The translations under genes were made by a program, and so were the position numbers. Positions 33,993 through 42,799 of a stretch of DNA of 64,000 bases are shown piece after piece; position 1 is the stretch's first letter, and each line of letters opens with the position of its first letter. The DNA comes from an uncultured Bradyrhizobium sp. (lineage in GTDB: Bacteria; Pseudomonadota; Alphaproteobacteria; Rhizobiales; Xanthobacteraceae), in the NCBI RefSeq assembly GCF_947648125.1, contig NZ_CANSMR010000014.1:124001-188000 (forward strand). Direction: 5' to 3'. Below the pieces are notes generated by a model. It saw only the letters and a list, made by a program, of their open reading frames with translations, had not been told where the DNA came from and did not search any database.

Positions 33993-34762
33993 CAAGAATT
34001 CAGGTCATGTCCGACCTTCATGTGGATTTTCCGGGAGCTCGCGACTTTCCACAGCGCGCCGCAGGTGCCGAACTCGTGCTCATTGCTGGAGACACGTGCG
34101 AAGGCCTGGTTCGCGCAATCGAACGGACGCGGATTGCTTATCCGGATGTTGAGATTGTAGCCGTCGCGGGGAACCACGAGTTCTACGGCCACGCGTTCGG
34201 GGAAGAACTCAACGCTGGCCGCGAACGCGCGCGCCAACTCGGCGTGCATCTTCTCGAAAACGAGACCGTCAGATTCGGTCGTCTGCGGATCATCGGCGCC
34301 ACCTTGTGGACGGACTACGCACTGCTCGCCGAATCGCTGCGCGGGGCCGCCATGCGGGACGCCTACGACACCATGCGTGACCACAAGCGAATAAAGTGGT
34401 CCCGTCGACCGTGGCGGAGATTTCGCCCCCAGGAAGCGCGACTGTTGCACTTGCAATCGCGAACCTACATCGAAGCCGAACTCTCCAACGTGTTTGACGG
34501 TACAACTATCGTATTGACACACATGGCTCCCACGATCGAAGCGATCGAGCCGCTTTTCCGCGACAGCACAATCTCAGCTGCATACGCTTCGAACCTGTTG
34601 GCCGTGATCGATCGACACCAGCCGCATTTCTGGATATCCGGCCATACGCACTACAGTATGGATCTACGTCGCGGTCGTACACGGCTGATATCGAATCCAT
34701 GCGGATACGCCAACGAGAACCGGCTGTTCGACCCCCTGATGACGATCGAAGTCGGCCCCTGA
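33989..34762 (+). CDS. Metallophosphoesterase (calcineurin-like)
   Basis: 257 aa with the full metal set of the calcineurin-like phosphoesterase fold: MSDLHVDF (DxH) at residue 7, LIAGDTCEG (GD), VAGNHEFYG (GNHE) at about 64, LTHMAP (H) at about 175, and ISGHTHYSMD (GHTH) at about 217. It would cleave phosphomonoesters or phosphodiesters, possibly cyclic nucleotides or nucleic-acid ends, with two metal ions. It is coupled to copy 3 of the tandem family and precedes the AAA+ protease. The natural substrate is unknown. Confidence 0.9.
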   Translation: MTRIQVMSDLHVDFPGARDFPQRAAGAELVLIAGDTCEGLVRAIERTRIAYPDVEIVAVAGNHEFYGHAFGEELNAGRERARQLGVHLLENETVRFGRLRIIGATLWTDYALLAESLRGAAMRDAYDTMRDHKRIKWSRRPWRRFRPQEARLLHLQSRTYIEAELSNVFDGTTIVLTHMAPTIEAIEPLFRDSTISAAYASNLLAVIDRHQPHFWISGHTHYSMDLRRGRTRLISNPCGYANENRLFDPLMTIEVGP

Positions 34763-34847
34763 TCGAAGAACGACCGTAGGTCAGCCAAAGCTGCGTTTGA
34801 CATATCGAGCGCCGATCGATCCATCCCATTCGACGCGAGCAAACAGC

Positions 34848-37142
34848 ATGAGCCGCAAGATTACCGGTCCGAGCAAACGGAGCGCATCGAAAACCGTCGT
34901 CGTTGGGGCGGCATCGCCGCAGCAACCGCGAAGGCCCCCTCCGGAATCGGTCGCGGGGATGGGTCCGCTCGAGCTGGCGGCGTACAAGGTCGATTGGCGC
35001 GCCTCTTGGCGCTACCGCCGACACGCTGCTGAGGTGAGTGCCGCGCGCGACCACACGCTGCGCGTCAAGCAGCTGGAGATCGAAGCGCTGGTCGCGACCG
35101 ACAGGGCCAGGCGCGCCGCGTGTCCGAAGGCCGAACGTCGAGCCGCCATCGCGCGCCTACGGCAGATAGGGAAGGCGATCGAGCAAAGTCAGGGAGCCGA
35201 TCGACCTCGTTCCTTTCCGCCTACCGGTCCGGTCATCCCGGCAACGGTTTCCGCCCGCCTCCTGTTTGCGCGGCTGTTCGACTCACGGCCCAATTTGTGG
35301 GAGGCGATCCGATCAGCCGCGCCGGTTGTGATCATCGAGATTTCTGACCCCGAGTTTTACAATCCGGTAGTCTCAGCCTGGCAAGCCATTCTCTTTGCCG
35401 ACCCCCGTCGTGTATTGAGGGTAGGTCACGATTCCATCGGTAAGCGCGCCGACTGCGACGCCGTGTGTATTGCGGTCGGAGAGCCACCGATTGCGAGGCA
35501 CCGAGGCACCAACGAGACGGAGGCGCTTGCCGCTCTCTCGCTTGCGCTTCCGATGATCGCAATTTCGCCGGCCCCGGAGACTCACCTTCCTTCGGCCGTG
35601 CTAAGGGCAGCGCAGGAACGCTTGACGTTGCCGCGACTGGATCCAACGGCTGTCGCACGTGCCATTCGTATTGTGACTGGAAAGCGCTGCCGTGACCTTC
35701 TCGATGAAGCCACCGTCGCACGCGTCACGCCGAGCGACCTGATCATTGCCATCCGTTTTGACCGTACGCCCGCGGAATGCATGGCCGAGCTTCGTCGGCT
35801 TGCTGGCGACGAGGCCGCACGCAAGGGTGGGCGCGACATCTCGTTGGACGAACTTTACGGTATGGACGAAGCGGTCGCGTGGGCTCGCTCGACGATCTGC
35901 GATCTCGAAGCGTGGCGCCGCGGTGAAATTGCCTGGTCCGCTTTGGACAGCGGCGCCTGTCTGGTCGGCCCGCCAGGAACTGGAAAAACGTTGCTTGCAC
36001 AGTGCTTTTCGCGGGCGGCCGGGCTTCCCATGATCGCTTGTTCGCTGGCCCAGTGGCAAAGCACAGACGAGGGGCACCTGGGACACTTGTTGAGAGCAAT
36101 GAGAAGAGACTTCGACAGCGCTCGCAGTCGTACACCCTGTGTCATGTTCATCGACGAAATCGACTCTTTCGCCGATCGCAGCAAGGTTCGCCACAGTCAT
36201 GCAGACTACGTCGTAGAGGTTGTAAATGGCTTTATCGCTCAACTTGACGGCGTGGCCGACCGCGAAGGGCTGATCTTCCTCGCCGCTTCGAACGACGTCA
36301 GCCGGTGCGACCCCGCCATTCTCCGCTCCGGCAGGCTCAATCGCATCATCCGTATTGGCCTTCCGAACGTCGAACAACTCGAACGCATGTTTCGCGTCAG
36401 ACTCGGACAACAGCTCGGCGGCGAAGATCTCAGCGAGATCTGCCTGCTCGCTCTGGGATCGACAGGCGCTGACGTGGAGAGGATCACGAAGGACGCAGCC
36501 CGGTTCGCGCGTCATCAGAACAGGCAGATGCAGCTTGGCGATCTGCGCAGGGCACTCGTGGACGTCGAAGAGCGCGCTCCCCGCGAAGTTGCCCGCGCTG
36601 CCGGTCACGAGGCCGGACACATCCTGATGGAGATTTTGCTGTTCGGCGAACCGGAAAACCTGCACGCCAACGTCGCCACCTCGGACGGACGGGGCGGAGC
36701 GACGATGAGGACCAAGACGCCTCCGTTCGCTGGTACGTACGCGGATTACCATCACCGATTGCAGATCCTCCTCGCGGGTCGCACCGCCGAGGAAATGCTA
36801 TTCGGCGACGCGTCGCACGGCGCGGGCGGACGACGCGGATCCGACTTGCAGCAGGCAACGGCGTTCGCCGCCGCGATGGTGGCCTCGCTGGGACTTGCCG
36901 GCCCGAGGCACCTTCTCTTCCTGGCGCCGGCCGAGGACACCGACGAACTGCTCGCCTATGCAGACGTGCGCGCGACGGCGCACTCCGAACTGGAGAAGGC
37001 GGCGCAGGCTTGCCGCGCGACATTGATGATGCACAACGCCGCTCTCGGCGAGATCTCAGCGAGCTTGTTGCTGACAGGACGGATCGATGGTGTGACCGCG
37101 GCCGCAATCATCGACGCCCATCGCGAAGCGATGGGAGCGTAA
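34848..37142 (+). CDS. Soluble FtsH-like AAA+ ATPase with M41 zinc-protease domain
   Basis: 764 aa from the ATG at 34848. It has no membrane segment, unlike FtsH. About 340 N-terminal residues do not resemble FtsH. The AAA+ module follows: Walker A GPPGTGKT at about 374, Walker B VMFIDEIDS at about 432, and a second region of homology ILRSGRLNRIIRIGLP with arginine-finger-like residues. The M41 peptidase domain has HEAGH at about 586 and the third metal ligand in RRGSDLQQAT. It would unfold and degrade protein substrates with ATP. FtsH-like enzymes without a membrane anchor occur on mobile elements. It lies inside the array and may be its effector or a regulator of its partners. Confidence 0.88.
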   Translation: MSRKITGPSKRSASKTVVVGAASPQQPRRPPPESVAGMGPLELAAYKVDWRASWRYRRHAAEVSAARDHTLRVKQLEIEALVATDRARRAACPKAERRAAIARLRQIGKAIEQSQGADRPRSFPPTGPVIPATVSARLLFARLFDSRPNLWEAIRSAAPVVIIEISDPEFYNPVVSAWQAILFADPRRVLRVGHDSIGKRADCDAVCIAVGEPPIARHRGTNETEALAALSLALPMIAISPAPETHLPSAVLRAAQERLTLPRLDPTAVARAIRIVTGKRCRDLLDEATVARVTPSDLIIAIRFDRTPAECMAELRRLAGDEAARKGGRDISLDELYGMDEAVAWARSTICDLEAWRRGEIAWSALDSGACLVGPPGTGKTLLAQCFSRAAGLPMIACSLAQWQSTDEGHLGHLLRAMRRDFDSARSRTPCVMFIDEIDSFADRSKVRHSHADYVVEVVNGFIAQLDGVADREGLIFLAASNDVSRCDPAILRSGRLNRIIRIGLPNVEQLERMFRVRLGQQLGGEDLSEICLLALGSTGADVERITKDAARFARHQNRQMQLGDLRRALVDVEERAPREVARAAGHEAGHILMEILLFGEPENLHANVATSDGRGGATMRTKTPPFAGTYADYHHRLQILLAGRTAEEMLFGDASHGAGGRRGSDLQQATAFAAAMVASLGLAGPRHLLFLAPAEDTDELLAYADVRATAHSELEKAAQACRATLMMHNAALGEISASLLLTGRIDGVTAAAIIDAHREAMGA

Positions 37143-37145
37143 ACG

Positions 37146-37286
37146 ATGAAGAATGGGCGAACGAAATTCGCCGGGTCGCCGCCTGCCGATGAGGACCGGC
37201 GCACATGGCAATCTTGGCGGCTGCGTTGGCGTACTACTGGGGCCTCGCCGGACGATCTGCAAAAGCGCATGGGGGCAGAGAAGTGA
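37146..37286 (+). CDS. Very small basic ORF (46 aa)
   Basis: The ATG at 37146 is 3 bp after the AAA+ protease stop codon. The stop codon overlaps the next start by 4 bp (GTGA). The product (MKNGRTKFAGSPPADEDRR ... WQSWRLRWRTTG) is basic and aromatic. Coupling at both ends argues for a real gene, but there is no family evidence. Confidence 0.4.
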   Translation: MKNGRTKFAGSPPADEDRRTWQSWRLRWRTTGASPDDLQKRMGAEK

Positions 37287-37669
37287 GCCGAACGAAAGGC
37301 TCATCATCGGACACCGTGCCGAAATGCCCGCGCGTTGGCGCGCGGCCGAACCCCGAGGACTGGGGGATGGACGAGTTGCTGACGCTGCCGGAGGCTGCGG
37401 AACTTTGTTGGCCCGAAGGCCCATTGACCGTCACAAGCCTCAGGACGGCGGTACGTCACCGCCAACTCGCGGTCGCCGTGGTTGCTGGCAAATTTCTGAC
37501 CACGAGACGACAACTCGCGAAAATGGCCTCCTGTCAAATCCTTGGAGCGGCCGAAACGCCTGAGATTGCTGCGAAAAATGGGCGCCTCCTCTCGACTGGT
37601 GAGGCCCGGACGCTTCTCGATTCAGAGCTGGAAAGGCTGCGCCCTCCCCGTAATCCACATCCCCGGTAG
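37283..37669 (+). CDS. Small HTH-like protein (128 aa)
   Basis: Starts at a GTG overlapping the preceding stop codon. Residues 30-80 (MDELLTLPEAAELCWPEGPLTVTSLRTAVRHRQLAVAVVAGKFLTT) look like an excisionase/MerR-type winged helix that reads a target through a basic helix. The tail (GRLLSTGEARTLLDSELERL) is helical. It precedes the tyrosine recombinase at 37755, where a directionality factor would be expected. Confidence 0.55.
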   Translation: MSRTKGSSSDTVPKCPRVGARPNPEDWGMDELLTLPEAAELCWPEGPLTVTSLRTAVRHRQLAVAVVAGKFLTTRRQLAKMASCQILGAAETPEIAAKNGRLLSTGEARTLLDSELERLRPPRNPHPR

Positions 37670-37754
37670 CCCAGCTCACATTGCTCAGGAGCCCGATCAA
37701 TGAGATTGGACACGAGCAAGTTACGGTCACTCAGCAAGAGAAAGGAACCAACAG

Positions 37755-39242
37755 ATGAAGATCCGTCCCGTTCGCGCAGCACGAGAACTCCGTGGTAGCG
37801 AGAATCCGCTGCTTGATTTCGCCTCGGCACTCAATCGGGGTACTGGCGATGGTGCCAGTGCATTCGATGGGCGTCTCGAATTGCGCGCGCCTCGTCGCTC
37901 GCAAAAGAGTCGGCGCCGCAAAAAGCTCGGCATCTACTACGTCGTGAGCCGCGAGGGTGCGGTGAGCACCGGCATCCGTGAGAATGAGCCCGACCGCGCG
38001 CAAAGGTATCTCGATGGCTACCGGGCACGTAGGCTGAATGAGACGCTCGGCCGCGTCCTGCCCGGCTCGCTCACGTTCGCCACGGTCATCGCGGACCACG
38101 TCGACAACGTGCGCCGGTCTGCAAAGACGCCAGGTCAGCGCCGGCGCGCGGCAGCCGTCGAATACCAGTCAGTGGTGCTGAACCGGTTCTTCGGAACCAA
38201 GACCCTTTCCGAATACCGGATGCAGATGTCGATCGACTTCAAGAATCAGTACATCGACGAACGCAATGCCTTCTACGATGCCAATCCCGATCGCCACCGA
38301 AAGGATCCCGAAAGCACGGCCACGCAGCTGTTGCGGCTGCTGAGGTACGCCATCCGTTCATATCCCGAACGTCACGGCTACTTCTGGGTATTGAACATTC
38401 ACGTTCCAAAACCGGGCCCGAAAAAGCCGGCGCGCTGGCTGCGTCGGCAGGAGGTCGCTCGTCTCCTGCTCGCGTGCATGGGTTACAGGTGGGACCACGA
38501 ACGCGGCGACTGGATGACGAAAGAGGTCATTCGCGCCGACGGCACCACCACCATAACCCGCAAGGTCGCGCCCGAGAATCGAATTATGGGCGAGTACCTC
38601 TCGCGCGTAATTCGCTTCATAACCAAAACAGGGACCAGGCACGATGTAATGCTCTCGATGGCATGGGGCAGCCGTATGAGATTGGCCTGCATCGTTGCAA
38701 ACGCCGACGGAAGCGGCTGGATCCACCGCCGCGGACTCGCCGAGATTGACACCACGAAGGCCAGGCCATCGACCGAGATCGTTGACGACTTGAAGTGCCT
38801 CATCCGCGCCTGGGGCCGCCAGGATGGTTACATCCTGCCCGACGGCACCATTAGCAAGCAGCCCAAGCATAAGTATCTGATCCGTCCCCCGGGCGGTGGC
38901 AACTACAAAACCTACCTGAACGTTCAGTTCCGCAAGCTCTGCAACAACGCAGGTCTCTCTCGCGACGTCACCATCCATTCGCTGAAGCACACCGCTGTAA
39001 GCTGGGCCTATCAGCGCGGCGTTTCATTGGCAGCAGCGGAGCAAATGCTTGGCACCTCGGCTGAAACGCTCCTGGCTCATTACGTGCACTGGGGTCACGA
39101 CAGCCGTATAAGCGCGAAGGACGAGTTCAACAACTACGCCTCGCGCCGGAAGCTGCGCGCCATTCATCACCATGACCCCGAGCCTGATGACCGCGTCCGG
39201 CCTTATGACCGTCCCTTCAAGGGTCGGACGCGGCGTAGGTAG
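37755..39242 (+). CDS. Tyrosine recombinase/integrase, variant catalytic set
   Basis: 495 aa. The C-terminal 200 residues have the tyrosine-recombinase fold. The end is clear: TIHSLKHTAVSWAYQRGVS (HxxK where HxxR is usual), then EQMLGTSAETLLAHYVHWGH with the nucleophilic Tyr. The first catalytic Arg is probably in MAWGSRMRLACIV. The N-terminal half carries a core-binding helical domain (TFATVIADHVDNVRRSAKTPGQRR). It could mobilise the array. The HxxK variant is tolerated in some integrases. A strong hairpin terminator follows at 39263-39308. Confidence 0.75.
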   Translation: MKIRPVRAARELRGSENPLLDFASALNRGTGDGASAFDGRLELRAPRRSQKSRRRKKLGIYYVVSREGAVSTGIRENEPDRAQRYLDGYRARRLNETLGRVLPGSLTFATVIADHVDNVRRSAKTPGQRRRAAAVEYQSVVLNRFFGTKTLSEYRMQMSIDFKNQYIDERNAFYDANPDRHRKDPESTATQLLRLLRYAIRSYPERHGYFWVLNIHVPKPGPKKPARWLRRQEVARLLLACMGYRWDHERGDWMTKEVIRADGTTTITRKVAPENRIMGEYLSRVIRFITKTGTRHDVMLSMAWGSRMRLACIVANADGSGWIHRRGLAEIDTTKARPSTEIVDDLKCLIRAWGRQDGYILPDGTISKQPKHKYLIRPPGGGNYKTYLNVQFRKLCNNAGLSRDVTIHSLKHTAVSWAYQRGVSLAAAEQMLGTSAETLLAHYVHWGHDSRISAKDEFNNYASRRKLRAIHHHDPEPDDRVRPYDRPFKGRTRRR

Positions 39243-39262
39243 CTTGGGCGCTCGCCACCATT

Positions 39263-39308
39263 AAAAGCGTCGCTTCATCCGGCTCTTGCCGGACGCGGCG
39301 ACGCTTTT
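39263..39308 (+). terminator. Large nested hairpin terminator
   Basis: AAAAGCGTCGC (39263-39273) pairs perfectly with GCGACGCTTTT (39298-39308). Inside it TCCGG (39278-39282) pairs with CCGGA (39289-39293). The T-run ends the stem, and the A-run at the other end makes it usable on both strands. It separates the recombinase from the downstream recombinase-like gene. Confidence 0.75.
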
Positions 39309-39358
39309 CGTCCGCTGCCTGCGCTTTCGCGCCCCCGCATCGCCTGAGAGCCCAATCC

Positions 39359-40873
39359 TTGTTTTCAAAACACGAGAGCCTTCCATTGTCTTCGCTGGCC
39401 GGAATTATCGCACCACATTTTGTTCGAACTGGTGTCCTCACACGAGAAGACCTGCTCGATCTCTTTGATCCCGCCATTTGGCGTAACCACTGCGCCACGG
39501 ACGTCACCCCGCTCCGCGGACCCGCGCTCTGCGCTATGATCGCGTGCTGTGGAGCTTCGATGGCAGAGATCACCCGTATCAAATGCTCCCATTGGCTGAA
39601 CGATCATAGAGACCAGGTCGAACTGAGTGGCGGTCACCACCGCGCCTCGCGCACGTCCCCTGTCATGGCGATCGCCAAGGTCGTCATCGATCGTTACCAC
39701 AAGGCAGCGAAACGCCAGGCTGGCGTCGACCACCTGTTCGTTAGCCGAAACGGCCGCCCGATCGACGTCAATGGGATACTCCAACAGCTCAACTGGTTAG
39801 CGAGAAGTGGCGGCCTTCCCTGCAAAAGCCTCGGAATGGCGCTCCAACACGCATTCGAAGGTTGGGCCAAGGCCGGTGGCGAAGCTATGGAGCGCGCTCT
39901 TACCGGTTGCCTGCAGAGGTCTTGGATGGAGCCAGTCCCGCCGCTCGAGTTGCTTGATAAGCAGAGCTTTCTCGCGGAGGCTCATCCTTTAGGAAGGTTC
40001 GACCGTGAGATGCTCAAGTGGGTTGGCCCCGCGGCGCGTCTGCATCCTGATCCGCACTTTCCACGTCTGTCACGTGAGGCGAGGAGAGACCTCGAGCCCG
40101 CCTTGAATATCCCTGGGTCTTCGTATCCGCTCGAACTGCGAGAGGCGGTGAACTCGGCATTATCGTTAGGAAAACACCCCAACGATATTGCCACACATTA
40201 CGGCATCAGCACCAAATACGTTCTTGACCTGCGCGACGGAAACGCTTCGCAGGCGTCTACCCTTCTCACTTTGCGGACAGTTTCGGTTCAGAAAATTCTT
40301 GCCGCCCGCCTGCGCGCGGCTCCGGGCTCGAAAGCAAGTGATTTGCAGGCTTGGATGCATGACGAGCACGGCGTTGCGTTGACCCGCGCGTCAATCAGCA
40401 AGTTTGCAAAGAAGAGAAACATCGATCTGCCGCCAACGCCCCGAGGCCGCCATCTGCGAAGATACGAACCCCTGCTCCGGGAAGAGTTAACCCGAAATCC
40501 AGATCAAGATACCCTTGCGCTCGCTACATGGCTTCGCCGCGAGCACGGCATCGTGGCCCGCGACTCCGCGATTTACCAGTTTCTGCGCAAGCGTGGCGTG
40601 CTTGGGCCGCGACAGCATTTACTCGTTGGACATGAAGAGGCGCTCGGAGAATTATTCAACCTTCGGCCTACGATTACCTACAAGGAAATCGTGGCATGGC
40701 TGCGTGTGGAGCGCGGTGTGTACGCCACCACCGAGGAGCTGATGAGGGCGATGAAGAAGGCGGGCATTCGCAGGCCGTCGTACCGACCTCGCCCACGCCG
40801 GAAGAAAAGACAAGCCCGACTCAGACCATCGGCGATCGCTCTTGTGCCGTTGCAGCGAGCTCAAGCAAGTTGA
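39359..40873 (+). CDS. Recombinase-like protein with repeated C-terminal HTH units
   Basis: 504 aa. Residues 40-160 follow the outline of a tyrosine-recombinase catalytic domain (LCAMIACCGASMAEITRIKCSHWL, RYHKAAKRQAGVDHLFVSRNGRP), but the usual Arg after the Gly-Ala/Leu turn is Ser and no HxxR...Y block is present, so it is probably inactive. The C-terminal half holds at least three similar HTH-like units: LQAWMHDEHGVALTRASISKFAKKRNI, LATWLRREHGIVARDSAIYQFLRKRGVL, and IVAWLRVERGVYATTEELMRAMKKAGI. This suggests a multi-site DNA-binding protein derived from a recombinase. The very basic end (RPRPRRKKRQAR) also fits DNA binding. Confidence 0.55.
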   Translation: MFSKHESLPLSSLAGIIAPHFVRTGVLTREDLLDLFDPAIWRNHCATDVTPLRGPALCAMIACCGASMAEITRIKCSHWLNDHRDQVELSGGHHRASRTSPVMAIAKVVIDRYHKAAKRQAGVDHLFVSRNGRPIDVNGILQQLNWLARSGGLPCKSLGMALQHAFEGWAKAGGEAMERALTGCLQRSWMEPVPPLELLDKQSFLAEAHPLGRFDREMLKWVGPAARLHPDPHFPRLSREARRDLEPALNIPGSSYPLELREAVNSALSLGKHPNDIATHYGISTKYVLDLRDGNASQASTLLTLRTVSVQKILAARLRAAPGSKASDLQAWMHDEHGVALTRASISKFAKKRNIDLPPTPRGRHLRRYEPLLREELTRNPDQDTLALATWLRREHGIVARDSAIYQFLRKRGVLGPRQHLLVGHEEALGELFNLRPTITYKEIVAWLRVERGVYATTEELMRAMKKAGIRRPSYRPRPRRKKRQARLRPSAIALVPLQRAQAS

Positions 40874-41081
40874 TCCGCGCACCGCAAATAATGAATGAAC
40901 GCATATGGGGCCACAAACCGACCACACGGCGACCCGCTTGACCTTGATCGGCTTCCCGTGCGCGGCGAACATTGCAGCCCTTAGCAAACCTTGGCCACGG
41001 GCTATGCCGGTCATCAGGATACGTCTTACGGCGCCTCGCAATAGTATGCGTTAGCTGCTTCGCGCCGCCTTCCGCGAGCCT

Positions 41082-41580
41082 TCATGGTGATGTCGAAGGG
41101 ATGAAGGCGTGTATCGAGCGCGAACGCTTCTGAAGGTGCTGCTGGTACGCGTCTTTCGCCCTGGTCGGGCCGAAGATCAGATTCCAGCTGTGATTGGACA
41201 AAATACTTGGGGTCACGGCGAATTGGTGCTTGGCCAAGAGCGCATCTCCGAACGCCTGCTGGCCCGCGCCTGGGATTCCGGGCCGCAGCCAATTGGCGTT
41301 CGGAACGTCGACAGGGCGAACGATGTGAACGTCGGACACGTCGGCGATATGAAGCGCGGTGAGAACGTGCGCCATGGTGTCGAGCGCTTTGAAGGCCTTG
41401 TGAACCGCGACTTCGAGGATCGCGGTCGCTGGATCAAGAGCGCAATACACGACGCGAGCGCCTTTGCTGTTACACCTGGAATGCGCCTTTGCCACTGTTC
41501 CAGGTCGACGCAAAGCGCGCTTGGTCGAGGCGCCAAGCGATGAGCTTGCCGCCACCCAATGGCTCTACAGGAGGCGTCAT
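41082..41580 (-). pseudogene. RES-domain toxin, frameshifted
   Basis: The reading frame starts at an ATG (41580) that overlaps the antitoxin stop codon and gives LIAWRLDQARFASTWNSGKGAFQV, the normal RES N-terminus, then stops at 41470-41472. The rest of the domain (NSKGARVVYCALDPATAILEVAVHKAF ... HSWNLIFGP) continues in another frame to 41082. About 11 bases are missing at the joint, exactly where the family has GGRW, whose Arg is needed for activity. RES toxins degrade or modify NAD+. This copy should be inactive. The partner antitoxin gene upstream is intact. Confidence 0.75.
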
Positions 41581-42053
41581 GCATAGACGCCGTATGCGAG
41601 GCGTGTGAGGTATTGTTCAACCAGTTCAATGCCCGCCGGCGTGGCAAGAAGGTCGATCGGACGGCGCTGGTCGAAACCGATGGCCGGACGTTCGAGCCAC
41701 TGCTCTGCCTCTTCCTGCGAGCCGAACACGTCCGTGGCCTTGGCCAGGATTTCGGCAAACTTCCAGGTCCGCCCACTTTGCTCCTGGCTGAGCGGCTTTT
41801 CCGGAGCATCCTTGCGTCGTTGAAAGGTGCGGAGGCTCATTCCGAAGGCTTTTTCTAGCGAGTCCGTTTGAATGAAGAGGAGGTGACTGACGAAGTGGGT
41901 CAGCGCGGAGCCAGGCAGGCCGTCCAGCAGTAGGTCGTGGGCGTCGAGGGTGCTTGTGATGCGGCGGGACAGGATCCGCGGCCCGCCGAGCAAATCGGCC
42001 ACTTTCTGGAGATCATTGCTTGGCCCCTTTGGGGCCAGTTTCTCAGCAGTCAT
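41577..42053 (-). CDS. Xre/ParS-type (MbcA-like) antitoxin
   Basis: 158 aa from the ATG at 42053; the frame is open to 42104, but a -10 box lies inside that extension. The HTH part is at about residues 55-90 (SLEKAFGMSLRTFQRRKDAPEKPLSQEQSGR), the form seen in antitoxins of RES toxins. The C-terminal toxin-binding domain is at about 95-150 (DVFGSQEEAEQWLERPAIGFDQRRPIDLLATPAGIELVEQYLTRLAYGVYA). It would neutralise the RES toxin and repress the operon. Its stop codon overlaps the toxin start codon (ATGA). It is intact although the toxin is broken. Confidence 0.85.
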   Translation of the reverse strand: MTAEKLAPKGPSNDLQKVADLLGGPRILSRRITSTLDAHDLLLDGLPGSALTHFVSHLLFIQTDSLEKAFGMSLRTFQRRKDAPEKPLSQEQSGRTWKFAEILAKATDVFGSQEEAEQWLERPAIGFDQRRPIDLLATPAGIELVEQYLTRLAYGVYA

Positions 42054-42070
42054 AGGTCGCCTCGCGATGA

Positions 42071-42472
42071 GTGTCGTATTATAAGCGTAATTTGTCGCAA
42101 TCAATCAAGCGTACACTGGTCCGCGGGACCGACCACGGCGGACTGACCGGCCAGGCCATCACCGATCGGTTGCGCGTTGCCGACCGCGTCTCCGCCGCCC
42201 TCATCAAGTACAGGCACCTCAGATCGATCACCGTGGTCAACCCTATCAATCGGTGCCCGACCGTGGTGGTGCCTCTCCGGGAAGTCGAACGGTTCGAACG
42301 GGAGTTCGTGTCGCTGTTCGCCCTCGCCAAGCTGCGGGGGCGACATTTCATGGCGGTCAAGAAGGAGCTTCAGCACGCCGGCGTGAAGCCGGTGTTCAAT
42401 CCGAGAAAGATCGGGGCGACGTTCTATCGGAGGGCGGGGGTCCTGAGAGCCGAATGCCTTAATGGGGATTAA
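42071..42472 (+). pseudogene. Partial HTH-like protein
   Basis: The 133-aa frame starts inside the antitoxin promoter. Only the part from about 42143 has protein character (GLTGQAITDRLRVADRVSAALIK, then CPTVVVPLREVERFEREFV, then RHFMAVKKELQHAGVKPVFNPRKIGATFYRR). It reads like the C-terminal end of a longer DNA-binding protein with an HTH and looks truncated at the left. I cannot name the parent family. Confidence 0.45.
42078..42083 (-). promoter_or_regulatory. -10 box of the RES/Xre operon
   Basis: TATAAT read on the minus strand, 25 bp upstream of the antitoxin ATG at 42053. A weak TTGATT -35 element lies 15 bp further upstream. It supports the shorter antitoxin start. Confidence 0.45.
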
Positions 42473-42553
42473 CCGCGGAACGCCTGGCGGTTAAAATGAT
42501 CTCCAAGGCCCAAAAATCGGACTATATTGTAGGGTGTGAACAAGGACTGTCCG

Positions 42554-42799
42554 ATGCATACGATCGAAATCAGCGACGATATCTACGAGAAGGCGAAGCG
42601 AACGGCCGCCCTCGATAGCATCGACGTGAAAACTCTCATCGAAGGTCTTGTCCGTCGTCACGCCGAGTATATCGAACTGTTCCAGGACGCGTCCCCCGAT
42701 ATGCCGCGCTTCAGCCTCGAGCACTACGAAATGGACCGTGTTCCTGGCGAGTCCGAGGAGGACTACCAGGAGCGTCTCAGGATGTTCACCACCCTATGA
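42554..42799 (+). CDS. Antitoxin-like small protein of a MazF/PemK-type pair
   Basis: 81 aa from the ATG at 42554; AAGGA lies 8-12 bases upstream and a GTG at 42536 is in frame. The N-terminal part (HTIEISDDIYEKAKRTAALDSIDVKTLIEGLVRRHAEYI) resembles a ribbon-helix-helix domain. The acidic C-terminal part (EHYEMDRVPGESEEDYQERL) would wrap the toxin. It overlaps the toxin gene by 4 bp (ATGA), the usual antitoxin-first order. Confidence 0.65.
   Translation: MHTIEISDDIYEKAKRTAALDSIDVKTLIEGLVRRHAEYIELFQDASPDMPRFSLEHYEMDRVPGESEEDYQERLRMFTTL

Noticed and set aside
35601-36755. 384-codon minus-strand frame opposite the AAA+/M41 protease
   Set aside because: Shadow frame; the plus-strand frame carries Walker and HEAGH motifs.
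41213-41809. 198-codon minus-strand frame over the toxin-antitoxin junction
   Set aside because: A third frame that only crosses the real antitoxin and RES genes; no domain of its own.
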